A stretch of DNA of 64,000 nt from an uncultured Oscillospiraceae bacterium (lineage in GTDB: Bacteria; Bacillota; Clostridia; Oscillospirales; Oscillospiraceae): NCBI GenBank assembly GCA_934589225.1, contig CAKTNS010000005.1, forward strand, positions 38,127 to 102,126. The letters are read 5' to 3'. Both the position numbers and the translations under genes were made by a program. Position 1 is the first letter of the stretch. The number at the start of each line of letters is the position of its first letter. The notes under the pieces are model-generated. The model was not told where the DNA came from. It did no database searches and was given only the letters and a program-made list of their open reading frames with translations. Below are positions 24,844 to 32,600 of this stretch, in pieces.

Positions 24844-26088
24844 ATGTCTGAAAAGAATCTGGTAGGTTCCCTGATCATCGGTCAGTCCGGCGGTCCTTCT
24901 TCCGTCATCAACTGCTCCGCCTACGGTGTTATTAAGACCGGTCTGGAGAACCCCAACATCACCAAGGTTTACGGCGCTTTCCACGGCATCAAGGGCGTTC
25001 TGAACGACCAGCTGATGATCATGGACGAGGAGGACCCCAAGGAGCTGGCCAACATGATGCACACTCCTTCCTCTGCCCTGGGCTCCTGCCGGTATAAGAT
25101 CGCCGATCCCGACGTAGACGATACCGACTACAAGCGCATCCTGGAGATTTTCAAGAAGTACAACGTCCGCTACTTCTTCTACAACGGCGGCAACGACTCC
25201 ATGGATACCTGCAACAAGATTTCCAAGTACATGGCCAAGGTTGGCTATGAGTGCCGGGTCATGGGCGTGCCCAAGACCATCGACAACGACCTGGCCGGTA
25301 CCGACCACTGCCCCGGCTTTGCTTCCGCCGCCAAGTACATCGCCACCTCCTTCATGGAAGTTTCCCGTGACAGCAAGGTATACGACACCGGCATGGTGAC
25401 CATCGTGGAGTGCATGGGCCGTCACGCCGGCTGGCTGACCGCCGCTGCCGCCCTGGCCGGCATCAAGAACGACGGTCCTGACCTGGTTTACCTGCCTGAG
25501 GTGGACTTCGATATGGACAAGTTCCTGGCCGATGTGAAGCGCATCTACGCTGAGAAGAAGAACTGCCTGGTTGCCGTTTCCGAGGGCATCCACTACGCCG
25601 ACGGCACCTTCGTTTCCGAGGCCAAGACCTCCGGCACCGACGGCTTCGGCCACGCCCAGCTGGGCGGTCTGGCTGCCAGACTGGCTGACGTTGTAAAGGC
25701 CGCTACCGGCGCCAAGGTCCGTCCCATCGAGCTGAGCCTGCTGCAGCGCTGCGCCGCCCACTGTGCCTCCGGCACCGACATGGCCGAGTCCTTCATGTCC
25801 GGCAAGGTGGCTGTAGAGTCCGCCGTTTCCGGCATCACCGACAAGATGGTGGGCTTCGAGTGCACCCGGGGCGCTAACGGCTACCACTGCGAGCCCAAGC
25901 TCTTCGACCTGAGTTTGGTTGCCAACACCGAGAAGAAGGTTCCCCTGGAGTGGATCAACGCCGAAGGCAACGGTGTGAACCAGGGCTTCATTGACTACTG
26001 CCTGCCCCTCATCCAGGGCGAGACCGACATGGTCAAGGAAGACGGCCTGCCCCGCTTTGTACACCTGAAGAGAGTTTTCGCCAAGTAA
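24844..26088 (+). CDS. pfp: 6-phosphofructokinase, predicted pyrophosphate-dependent
   Basis: A 414-residue phosphofructokinase. The phosphoryl-donor motif reads GGNDSMDT with Asp118, where ATP enzymes have Gly, and the next motif is GVPKTIDND with Lys144, where ATP enzymes have Gly. Asp plus Lys at these two sites is the published signature of PPi-dependent enzymes, which work reversibly. Codon use is strongly biased, as in highly expressed genes. GGAGGTAACGCAA precedes the ATG. A strong hairpin ends the gene. Confidence 0.9.
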   Translation: MSEKNLVGSLIIGQSGGPSSVINCSAYGVIKTGLENPNITKVYGAFHGIKGVLNDQLMIMDEEDPKELANMMHTPSSALGSCRYKIADPDVDDTDYKRILEIFKKYNVRYFFYNGGNDSMDTCNKISKYMAKVGYECRVMGVPKTIDNDLAGTDHCPGFASAAKYIATSFMEVSRDSKVYDTGMVTIVECMGRHAGWLTAAAALAGIKNDGPDLVYLPEVDFDMDKFLADVKRIYAEKKNCLVAVSEGIHYADGTFVSEAKTSGTDGFGHAQLGGLAARLADVVKAATGAKVRPIELSLLQRCAAHCASGTDMAESFMSGKVAVESAVSGITDKMVGFECTRGANGYHCEPKLFDLSLVANTEKKVPLEWINAEGNGVNQGFIDYCLPLIQGETDMVKEDGLPRFVHLKRVFAK

Positions 26089-26094
26089 GAATTT

Positions 26095-26126
26095 CGGCGC
26101 GCCGCAAATACGGCGCGCCGATTTTT
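26095..26126 (+). terminator. Terminator of pfp
   Basis: CGGCGCGCCG (26095-26104) repeated at 26111-26120 is self-complementary and forms a ten-bp GC stem, followed by ATTTTT. Confidence 0.9.
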
Positions 26127-26208
26127 CATACAAAATGCAGTGAAATATCCAATGAAGCAAAGTTTCATAAAATGAACAAACGTGCAATAGTCCTGTTTTT
26201 TTCACTAA

Positions 26209-26241
26209 GAAAAAACACCCGAAAAAACCGGGTGTTTTCTG
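26209..26241. terminator. Terminator of the TetR gene
   Basis: AAAACACCCG (26212-26221) pairs with CGGGTGTTTT (26229-26238); A and T runs on both sides. Confidence 0.85.
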
Positions 26242-26802
26242 TTATTCTGCTCGGAAGGATGTAAGGGTCTGCATGATTTTATCCGTCAGGAAGTCTGCCA
26301 GAATCTCCGGATTCTGGATCATACCGCCCATAAACCAGTAGCGTACCAGTTCCAAAACGCCGCAAACGCAGAAGATACTGCGATTATTATAGTCGTTTTG
26401 TGTCACTTGGCCGTGATAACGGGGATAATGCTCCAGAGCCAAGTCAATAGACTGGTCCCGGATCTTATCAAAGATGTCTTCCCGGAATCCGGCGGAGGAA
26501 AGAGCCAGGAACATTTCCCGGTTTTCCCGCAGATAATTGAGCTGTTCCAGGATCTTCTTCCGGCACTGAGCCCCATCCTCTACAGGATCGCTCCACAAAA
26601 CCCCTTTCAGGATCTTGTTTTCCATCTCGTTTTTCAACTGCGTGGTGTTTTTGTAGTTCCGATAGAAGGTTGAGCGATTGATCCCTGCCTTTTCACATAT
26701 CTGTGCAGGTGTAATGTCACTAAAGCCCTTCTCCTGGAGCAGCTCGACAAGAGCTGCCGATAATTTTTGTTTTGTTTTCCGAACGCGTGCATCCTCTGCC
26801 AT
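26242..26802 (-). CDS. TetR/AcrR-family transcriptional regulator
   Basis: A 186-residue regulator. The N-terminal helix-turn-helix reads KGFSDITPAQICEKAGINRSTFYRNYKN (residues about 26-53), close to the TetR consensus. The C-terminal helical domain would bind an unknown ligand. ATG 26802 is chosen over 26817 because GGGGAG lies 8 bp upstream. No target gene is evident; the divergent gene encodes a tRNA editing protein. Confidence 0.88.
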   Translation of the reverse strand: MAEDARVRKTKQKLSAALVELLQEKGFSDITPAQICEKAGINRSTFYRNYKNTTQLKNEMENKILKGVLWSDPVEDGAQCRKKILEQLNYLRENREMFLALSSAGFREDIFDKIRDQSIDLALEHYPRYHGQVTQNDYNNRSIFCVCGVLELVRYWFMGGMIQNPEILADFLTDKIMQTLTSFRAE

Positions 26803-26834
26803 ATGACCGCTCCCCATTCATTTAATCTTGCCGT

Positions 26835-26863
26835 ATTATAGCATTATATTTCAAAAAAATCAA
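26835..26863 (-). promoter_or_regulatory. Promoter of the TetR gene
   Basis: TTGATT (26858-26863), 17-bp spacer and TATAAT (26835-26840) on the minus strand. Confidence 0.65.
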
Positions 26864-26964
26864 CTATCTAACATAATTTTTTTATTTTACTTTGTGTTCA
26901 TACTTTCGTATAATATGCAACTTTTCATCATAGATCACCTATTTGGCGGTTTTTCAAAAAAGTA

Positions 26965-26992
26965 TTGCATCTTTATCAAAAAATGCTATAAT
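26965..26992 (+). promoter_or_regulatory. Promoter of the prolyl-tRNA editing gene
   Basis: TTGCAT (26965-26970), 16-bp spacer, TATAAT (26987-26992). The rest of 26803-27030 is AT-rich and otherwise featureless. Confidence 0.65.
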
Positions 26993-27030
26993 TATCATAT
27001 CCTGCCTATGCAAAAAAGGGAGTTTTTTGA

Positions 27031-27564
27031 ATGGATGTTTCTTTTTCTTCAGGGAGGCAGCCCAGAGAGCTGCGAACCTATGATTTTCTGGACCAACTGT
27101 CCATTCCCTATACCCGCATCGACCATCCGGCGGCCATGACCATGGAAGCCTGCCGGGAGGTGGATCGGGCCCTGGGGGTACATATGTGCAAAAATCTATT
27201 TTTATGCAATCGGCAGCAAACGGTTTTCTATCTGCTGCTGATGCCCGGCGACAAAAAGTTCAAAACGAAGATGCTCTCCGCACAACTGGGCTGCTCCCGG
27301 CTCTCCTTTGCAGACGAGGGCCACATGGAGGCCCTGCTGGACATTCACCCGGGCTCCGTCAGCGTGATGGGGCTGATGAACGACAAGGAAAACCGGGTCC
27401 GGCTGCTGATCGACCGGGACCTGACCCGGGATGCCTTCCTGGGCTGTCACCCCTGCGTCAATACCTCCAGCCTGCGGCTGTCTATGTCGGACCTGCTTCA
27501 GAAATTTCTCCCGGCTGTGGGCCACGAATACCGCCTGGTGGACCTGCCGGAGGACGACGCCTAA
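27031..27564 (+). CDS. Prolyl-tRNA editing protein (YbaK/ProX domain)
   Basis: A 177-residue protein matching the PrdX/ProXp-ala group. Features are HPAAMTMEAC near residue 29, KNLFLCNRQQTVFYLLLMPGDKKF (50-73), GSVSVMGLMND and the C-terminal FLGCHPCVNTSSLRLS. Such proteins hydrolyse alanine wrongly attached to tRNA-Pro. AAAGGGAG precedes the ATG. It may be co-transcribed with the amidohydrolase 82 bp downstream. Confidence 0.85.
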   Translation: MDVSFSSGRQPRELRTYDFLDQLSIPYTRIDHPAAMTMEACREVDRALGVHMCKNLFLCNRQQTVFYLLLMPGDKKFKTKMLSAQLGCSRLSFADEGHMEALLDIHPGSVSVMGLMNDKENRVRLLIDRDLTRDAFLGCHPCVNTSSLRLSMSDLLQKFLPAVGHEYRLVDLPEDDA

Positions 27565-27646
27565 GAAAACTCCAAATAAATCCCCTGCCCTCCTACCGGG
27601 ACTGTCGGCGGGAGCGGCATACAAAGAATAAAAGGAGGCCTTCTCT

Positions 27647-28927
27647 ATGGAAACCTACGCACTGACAAACTGCATCCTGCTGGACGGCACCCAAACCATG
27701 CAGCCCCAAAAGGGCATGGCCATTTTGGTACGGGAGGGCAGGATCGAAAACATCGTCCCCCAAGCTGCCGTTCCAAAAGGCTATCCTCTGCGGGACCTGG
27801 ACGGACAGTATGTGCTGCCGGGGCTTATCAATCTCCACGTCCATCTGGCGGGAAGCGGTAAGCCCAAAAAGAAGCAGACAGACCCGGTGAAAGCCGTGAA
27901 GCTTGTGACCGCCAACGCTCTTACCCGGAAGGTGGGCATGTCCATGGTAGAGGGCTTTGCCAAGGAGCAGCTGCTCTCCGGTGTCACCACCATCCGCACT
28001 GTCGGCGGCATCCTGGACTTTGATGCCCGGCTGCGGGATGAGATCAACGCCGGGCGCAAAACCGGCCCCCGGATTCTGGCGGGGAACATGGCCATTTCCG
28101 TACCGGGGGGCCACATGGCAGGGTCTCTGGCCTATACCGTCACCACCCCGGCCCAGGCCCGGGAATGCGTTGACAAGATTTCCGCCACCAAACCAGACCT
28201 CATCAAGCTCATGGTCACCGGAGGCGTGCTGGACGCGGTAAAGAAGGGAGAGCCCGGGGTTCTCAAAATGGACCCGGCCATGATCCGGGCCGCCTGTGAC
28301 CGGGCCCACCAGCTGGGGCTTCAGGTGGCTGCCCATGTGGAAAGCCCCCAGGGTGTTCGGGCCGCCCTGGAAAACGGCGTGGACACCATTGAGCACGGTG
28401 CCATGCCCGATGCGGAAACCATCGACCTGTTCAAAAAAACCGGAACAAGCCTTGTAACCACCATCTCCCCTACCCTGTCCTTTGCCCTCTTTGACCAGTC
28501 CGTCAGCCACGCCACGGATCTGCAAAAGTACAACGGCAAAGTCGTGATGGATGGCATTGTGGGCTGCGCCAAGGCCTGTCTGGAAGCCGGTGTTCCCGTA
28601 GGTCTGGGCACAGACACCGCCTGTCCCTATGTGACCCAATACGACACCTGGCGGGAGCTTGGCTACCTGCACAGGTTTTGCGGGGTCTCCAACACCCAGG
28701 CCCTGCACATGGCCACCCTGGGCAACGCCAGAATTGCCGGTATTGACAAAGAAACCGGTTCCATTGAAGCCGGAAAGTCCGCGGACCTGCTGGTATGCCG
28801 GGACAACCCTCTGAACAATCTGTCCGCCCTGCGGCAGCTTTCCCAGGTAATCTTCCACGGAAAACGTTACACACCCAAGGTCTCCCCCATCCCCCAGGTG
28901 GAACAGGAATTGGACAATTATCTTTGA
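27647..28927 (+). CDS. Amidohydrolase family protein (metal-dependent, prolidase/imidazolonepropionase-like)
   Basis: A 426-residue TIM-barrel hydrolase. Metal ligands are readable: His64 and His66 in NLHVHL, the Lys of DLIKLMVTGG, His in AAHVES, His in TIEHGAMPD and Asp in GLGTDTA. The beta-sandwich ends are formed by the N- and C-termini (SIEAGKSADLLV). The substrate is not deducible; Xaa-Pro dipeptidase-like or other cyclic-amide activity is possible. AAGGAGG precedes the ATG. Confidence 0.85.
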   Translation: METYALTNCILLDGTQTMQPQKGMAILVREGRIENIVPQAAVPKGYPLRDLDGQYVLPGLINLHVHLAGSGKPKKKQTDPVKAVKLVTANALTRKVGMSMVEGFAKEQLLSGVTTIRTVGGILDFDARLRDEINAGRKTGPRILAGNMAISVPGGHMAGSLAYTVTTPAQARECVDKISATKPDLIKLMVTGGVLDAVKKGEPGVLKMDPAMIRAACDRAHQLGLQVAAHVESPQGVRAALENGVDTIEHGAMPDAETIDLFKKTGTSLVTTISPTLSFALFDQSVSHATDLQKYNGKVVMDGIVGCAKACLEAGVPVGLGTDTACPYVTQYDTWRELGYLHRFCGVSNTQALHMATLGNARIAGIDKETGSIEAGKSADLLVCRDNPLNNLSALRQLSQVIFHGKRYTPKVSPIPQVEQELDNYL

Positions 28928-28979
28928 TGTGAAATAAGGAGATCTCTTTTTGCTTCTTCGGTCATAGGAGGTACTGTTT

Positions 28980-29366
28980 ATGAAAAAAAACTATACCATC
29001 GTTCTTTGCTTGGTGATCGTCGTCTGTTTGGGAATCGGTATTTACTGTAATTTTAACAGAGAACAGCGGGGACTGGACTACGAGATCTCATTTATTGAAA
29101 GGCTGAACGCCTTTGTATTCTCCCCGCTTTCGTGGGTATGTACAGGGATGCTGATCGGGACCATTTTGAACATCGGAAAACGGATACCGGCAGCATTCCG
29201 GCGTTCCATGAAAATCCTCGCAATACTTTTTGTGCTGATATATGCTTGCGCGGCGATCGTATACGCTTTACCGATCAGTGCGGGAAGCATCTATATTCTA
29301 ACCGCCTGGTGCATTGCGCACCCCTCCGCTTTCATCCTGCCCGGGCTTTTGTACGGTCTTTCATAG
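28980..29366 (+). CDS. Small membrane protein of unknown function
   Basis: A 128-residue protein with three likely membrane helices (about 7-23, 50-67 and 80-100) and a hydrophobic end. No family is recognised. The ATAGGAGG site and regular codon use support it. It lies alone between the amidohydrolase and a terminator. Confidence 0.65.
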   Translation: MKKNYTIVLCLVIVVCLGIGIYCNFNREQRGLDYEISFIERLNAFVFSPLSWVCTGMLIGTILNIGKRIPAAFRRSMKILAILFVLIYACAAIVYALPISAGSIYILTAWCIAHPSAFILPGLLYGLS

Positions 29367-29425
29367 ATGCCAGATACTTTGACAGTACAACTATAAAGAT
29401 TCTACCCCAAGGTTGAAAATATCTA

Positions 29426-29462
29426 AGGCCGCTGCCCACAACAAGGCAGCGGCCTGATGTTT
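29426..29462 (+). terminator. Terminator after the small membrane protein gene
   Basis: AGGCCGCTGCC (29426-29436) pairs with GGCAGCGGCCT (29445-29455), then TGTTTTTT. Confidence 0.75.
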
Positions 29463-29524
29463 TTTAATGTAGGGGACGATGCGGGCATGATCCCCTACTT
29501 CAATTACAATATATTTGCTATATT

Positions 29525-30562
29525 CTACCCGATTTGCTCCACGATCCACACGGTTCCGACGACCTCGGAATCCGAGTTTCGAATCTGGATCGTAGCCTGT
29601 CCGAAGTTGTTGATGGGAATGTCATAGAAGACATTTCCGGTACTCTTGTCCAGCAGTCCCCAGATGTCCAGCTCCTCGCAGTAGGTCTTCAGATAATCGT
29701 CCACGAGACCCTTGTCCGTAATGGTAAAGGGCAGCTGCAGGCGGTAGCCGGACAGGGACTTGGACAGGGTGCCGTCCTGGAACAGCATACCGGGAACGCT
29801 GTCCGATACCACGGGATGGAAAATCTGTTTGTCGCCCTCCGGCTCAGGAGCGGCGGTCAGGGACAGGGGCAGCTCTTCCGACAGCGAATCCTCCTGCCCA
29901 AAGGGCCGCACCGAAACCTTGCAGGTGCCGGTCAGTGTTTCCGGTCCCCGGAGGGTGTGTTCGCTTTCCAGAATAATCGTAATTTCATTGGTGCCGCAGT
30001 TCTTGGTGAACAGTCCCTGGCCGTTGGTGTCCCAGTCGGCAAATTCCATGCGGGCGTTTACATGAAGTAAGGTTTTTCCCAGTTCGTTTGCGTATTCCTG
30101 TAGGGTTTTTCTGCCGCTGAGACCGATCACGCCAACGCTGTCCGAGGCTGTGGCATCTTCGGGGATCAGTAGATATTCTTCACCGGCCCGGACGGTGATA
30201 CCAAGCATGATCTTTTCGCCGGTATACAGGCTTTCCGTCAGGGCGCAGCTCCAACCGGCGTCCGATTCCGCTACGGCGGTCTCCGGGGTGATATAGGCCG
30301 CCTCTCCCGGGGATACCTGCTTGAGTGTTCCCGTCATCGCTTCCCGGATGCCCATGAAGTTGGCTGCATAGGCCGTGAACGCCGTAGCGATCACCAGGCA
30401 GGCCGCCAATATCAGCACCCACAGCCGCCGATGGCCGGGGCGGGCCTCATCGTTTCCCTTGCCCTCGGGCAGGGGGATAAATTTTTCCTGCCGTTCCTCC
30501 CAGGCAGAGAGGAAACGGTCGTCGATGCCGTTCATAGCCTTGTTGAATTCCGAAATGTTCAT
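29525..30562 (-). CDS. Anti-sigma-factor-like membrane protein (DUF4179-type)
   Basis: A 345-residue protein: cytosolic residues 1-45, one membrane helix (about 47-66, LWVLILAACLVIATAFTAYA) and a long extracytoplasmic domain. Its start overlaps the stop of the ECF sigma gene by 4 bp (ATGA). This layout, with a cytosolic head able to hold the sigma factor, fits an anti-sigma factor. The outer domain has no recognised ligand-binding motif. Envelope stress sensing is inferred. Confidence 0.78.
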   Translation of the reverse strand: MNISEFNKAMNGIDDRFLSAWEERQEKFIPLPEGKGNDEARPGHRRLWVLILAACLVIATAFTAYAANFMGIREAMTGTLKQVSPGEAAYITPETAVAESDAGWSCALTESLYTGEKIMLGITVRAGEEYLLIPEDATASDSVGVIGLSGRKTLQEYANELGKTLLHVNARMEFADWDTNGQGLFTKNCGTNEITIILESEHTLRGPETLTGTCKVSVRPFGQEDSLSEELPLSLTAAPEPEGDKQIFHPVVSDSVPGMLFQDGTLSKSLSGYRLQLPFTITDKGLVDDYLKTYCEELDIWGLLDKSTGNVFYDIPINNFGQATIQIRNSDSEVVGTVWIVEQIG

Positions 30563-31119
30563 ACCACAATACCCTCCTGTTCCAAACGCTTGCGCAGGGA
30601 ATACCGCATTTTTTGCAGGCGATATTGAATTTGCCGCACAGAATTCCCATAGGTTTCGGCGATTTGCTCCAATGGCACGGCGTAAAAATACCGGGCTACG
30701 AAAATACCCTGCTCCTCCCGGGGAAGGCTTCCCAGAAATGCGTTGATGTTTCTGGTGATCTCCCGCTGCTCCATGCGTTGGGCGGGATCCTGCCGCCCGT
30801 CCGGCAGGCAGTCCTCGATTTCGGACAGCAGAATGTCTGTTTCCGCGGACCGCTTGGCGGCGGTCAGGTAGCTGTAGCGTGTGAAGGACTGATTCCGGAC
30901 AATGCGGCTGAGAAAGTGCCGCAGCACCCGAGGCCGGGTAGGCGGGATGGTATTCCAGGCGGCGAGATAGGTATCGTTCACCGCCTCCTCTGCGTCTTCG
31001 TGCCGGTGAAGAATATTTTCGGCAATGGTATCGAGGTATGCACCGTATTTTTTGTCGGTCTCCCGGATTGCCTGCTCCGACCTGGCAAAATACAGCGCCA
31101 CAATGGCATTGTCTTCCAT
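30559..31119 (-). CDS. ECF-type RNA polymerase sigma factor
   Basis: A 186-residue sigma-70 family protein. Region 2 is around HEDAEEAVNDTYLAAWNTIP (40-59) and region 4 is LPREEQGIFVARYFYAVPLEQIAETYGNSVRQIQYRLQKM, spread over the last 55 residues. Its partner anti-sigma-like gene follows with a 4-bp overlap. AAGGAG precedes the ATG. The promoter carries a perfect palindrome at the transcription start, so an extra regulator may act here. Confidence 0.9.
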   Translation of the reverse strand: MEDNAIVALYFARSEQAIRETDKKYGAYLDTIAENILHRHEDAEEAVNDTYLAAWNTIPPTRPRVLRHFLSRIVRNQSFTRYSYLTAAKRSAETDILLSEIEDCLPDGRQDPAQRMEQREITRNINAFLGSLPREEQGIFVARYFYAVPLEQIAETYGNSVRQIQYRLQKMRYSLRKRLEQEGIVV

Positions 31120-31142
31120 AGCTTGCTCCTTGTTTGCTTTTT

Positions 31143-31159
31143 GTGTAAGGGCCTTACAC
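31143..31159. promoter_or_regulatory. Perfect 17-bp palindrome at the sigma operon start, possible operator
   Basis: GTGTAAGG-G-CCTTACAC, arms of eight bases with one central base, just downstream of the predicted -10 box. Confidence 0.5.
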
Positions 31160-31163
31160 CTAT

Positions 31164-31192
31164 ATAGTAGGCAAAGAAGGGGCTGGAAACAA
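31164..31192 (-). promoter_or_regulatory. Promoter of the ECF sigma operon
   Basis: TTGTTT (31187-31192), 17-bp spacer and TACTAT (31164-31169) on the minus strand. It looks like a housekeeping promoter, not an ECF one. Confidence 0.5.
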
Positions 31193-31250
31193 AAAAAGAT
31201 TTGTCAGGGGATTCTCCCGGCATACTGGCACGTCCGCGGATTTTCCGGCC

Positions 31251-32597
31251 TCAATAGACGGGCCCTGCCCCCAGGTATTCTTCCAGGCAAAGGCCGCTGT
31301 CTTTCATGTCCATGGACACTTCTTTTCCTACATAGCGGAAGTGCCAGGGTTCGTTGATAATGCCGGTGTATTCCCACTTGCCCTCGGGGTAGCGGAGAAT
31401 GAAGCCATACTCCCAGCAGTGCTGGGCCAGCCACTCGTTGGCTTCCTTGCCCACCAAATCGCAGGAGAGCCCTAACTGGTGTTCGCTGGTTCCGGGGAGG
31501 GCCACGGTTTCCAGGGCTTTCTTATAGGCTTCCTCATAGCTCATGCCGGTGTCGACGTATTCCTCGGTGCGGGTCTCCAGAATGTCCGTCTGCTCTTTGG
31601 TGCTGCGGTAGGAGCTGTTGAAGATGCACTTGATGCCGGTTCCCCGGCAGTCTGCCAGCATTTGCCGCAGCGGCTCCAGGGCAATACGCTGAATGCGGTG
31701 GTAATCCTCTACCACCACCACATCGGTCTTGTAGTATTTGGGAATGGGGTTGTTTTTGTTCACCAGAATCACATGGATGCCCTTGGGGGTGAAGTAGTAC
31801 ACATCCCCCTCCAATTCCAGCCGTCCCACCGCCGCGCTGCCGTCTTCTTGCAGGTAGTAGCGGTACTCCCCTTCCTCATGCCAACCGGTCTGAACGATGC
31901 CCTCTTCCGAGAGGAAATAGCGTTTTCCCTCTACCTCGGTCCAGCCGGAGGCCATAAGGCCCCGGTCGTCATAGTAATGGCGGCCGTCTTCCTCGTCCTG
32001 CCAGCCGGTGACCATGGAGCCGTCCTCCCGGAACAGCCGGAGGCCTTCCTCCATCTGCTGCTTGCCGGTCCGGAGGATGCCGTCGTCGCCCAAATAATAG
32101 GTTTTCTCCTCCAGGGTCAGCCACTGGGTGGCCATTGCGCCGTCGGGACCAAAATAATAGGTATGGCTCTCGATGTCCTGCCAGCCGGTGACCATGGGGC
32201 CCTGGGCCCCAAAATAATAGGTCTTTCCGTCAACGGTCTTCCAGCCGGTACACATGGCCCCGGTTTTGGGGTCAAAATAGTAGGTCTCCCCGTCGATGGG
32301 CACAAAGCCCAGCCGCAAAACGCCGTCGGTGCCAAAATAGCATGTTCCGTTTTCCAGCAGCTGCCAGCCGGTGCTGAGGCGGCAGTCGTCGTCAAAATGG
32401 TAGGTCCGGTCCTCCAGGGTCAGCCAGCCGGTGATTTTCTTGCCGTGGAAATCCGTATAGGAGTAGACCCCGTCCTCCAGAACCCAGCCGCTGCGGTCCA
32501 CATTGTTGTCATACCACAGCCATCCCGCCGTTCCCAGCAATGCCAGCCCCAGAAGGATCAGCAGGGCTGACAGCAGATTTTTTGTCGTTTTTTTCAT
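31251..32597 (-). CDS. VanY-type D-Ala-D-Ala carboxypeptidase with N-terminal wall-binding repeats
   Basis: A 448-residue exported protein. A signal anchor (about 9-29) is followed by about eleven 20-residue repeats of the GW...G..YYF..DG type (30-285), as in choline- or glucan-binding modules. The C-terminal 150 residues hold a zinc D,D-peptidase domain: SSYRSTKEQTDI, GTSEHQLGLSCDL and EPWHFRYV provide His/Asp/His ligands. It should trim peptidoglycan stem peptides. It starts 3 bp after the phosphohexomutase stop, making it the last gene of the GDP-fucose operon. Confidence 0.9.
   Translation of the reverse strand: MKKTTKNLLSALLILLGLALLGTAGWLWYDNNVDRSGWVLEDGVYSYTDFHGKKITGWLTLEDRTYHFDDDCRLSTGWQLLENGTCYFGTDGVLRLGFVPIDGETYYFDPKTGAMCTGWKTVDGKTYYFGAQGPMVTGWQDIESHTYYFGPDGAMATQWLTLEEKTYYLGDDGILRTGKQQMEEGLRLFREDGSMVTGWQDEEDGRHYYDDRGLMASGWTEVEGKRYFLSEEGIVQTGWHEEGEYRYYLQEDGSAAVGRLELEGDVYYFTPKGIHVILVNKNNPIPKYYKTDVVVVEDYHRIQRIALEPLRQMLADCRGTGIKCIFNSSYRSTKEQTDILETRTEEYVDTGMSYEEAYKKALETVALPGTSEHQLGLSCDLVGKEANEWLAQHCWEYGFILRYPEGKWEYTGIINEPWHFRYVGKEVSMDMKDSGLCLEEYLGAGPVY
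31940..32480 (-). repeat. Tandem wall-binding repeats inside the VanY-like gene
   Basis: Repeating units of about 60 bp contain the minus-strand pattern CCTATTATTTTGG (YYFG) and TGGCAGG (GW). They encode the GW/YYF repeats; neighbouring units are close at DNA level. Confidence 0.7.
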
Positions 32598-32600
32598 TTG

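Noticed and set aside
24817..26205. 462-residue open frame antisense to phosphofructokinase
   Set aside because: Same cause; Val/Gly/His-rich translation with no domain, fully covered by the kinase gene.
27593..28858. 421-residue open frame antisense to the amidohydrolase
   Set aside because: Overlaps a gene with all metal ligands; translation is low-complexity.
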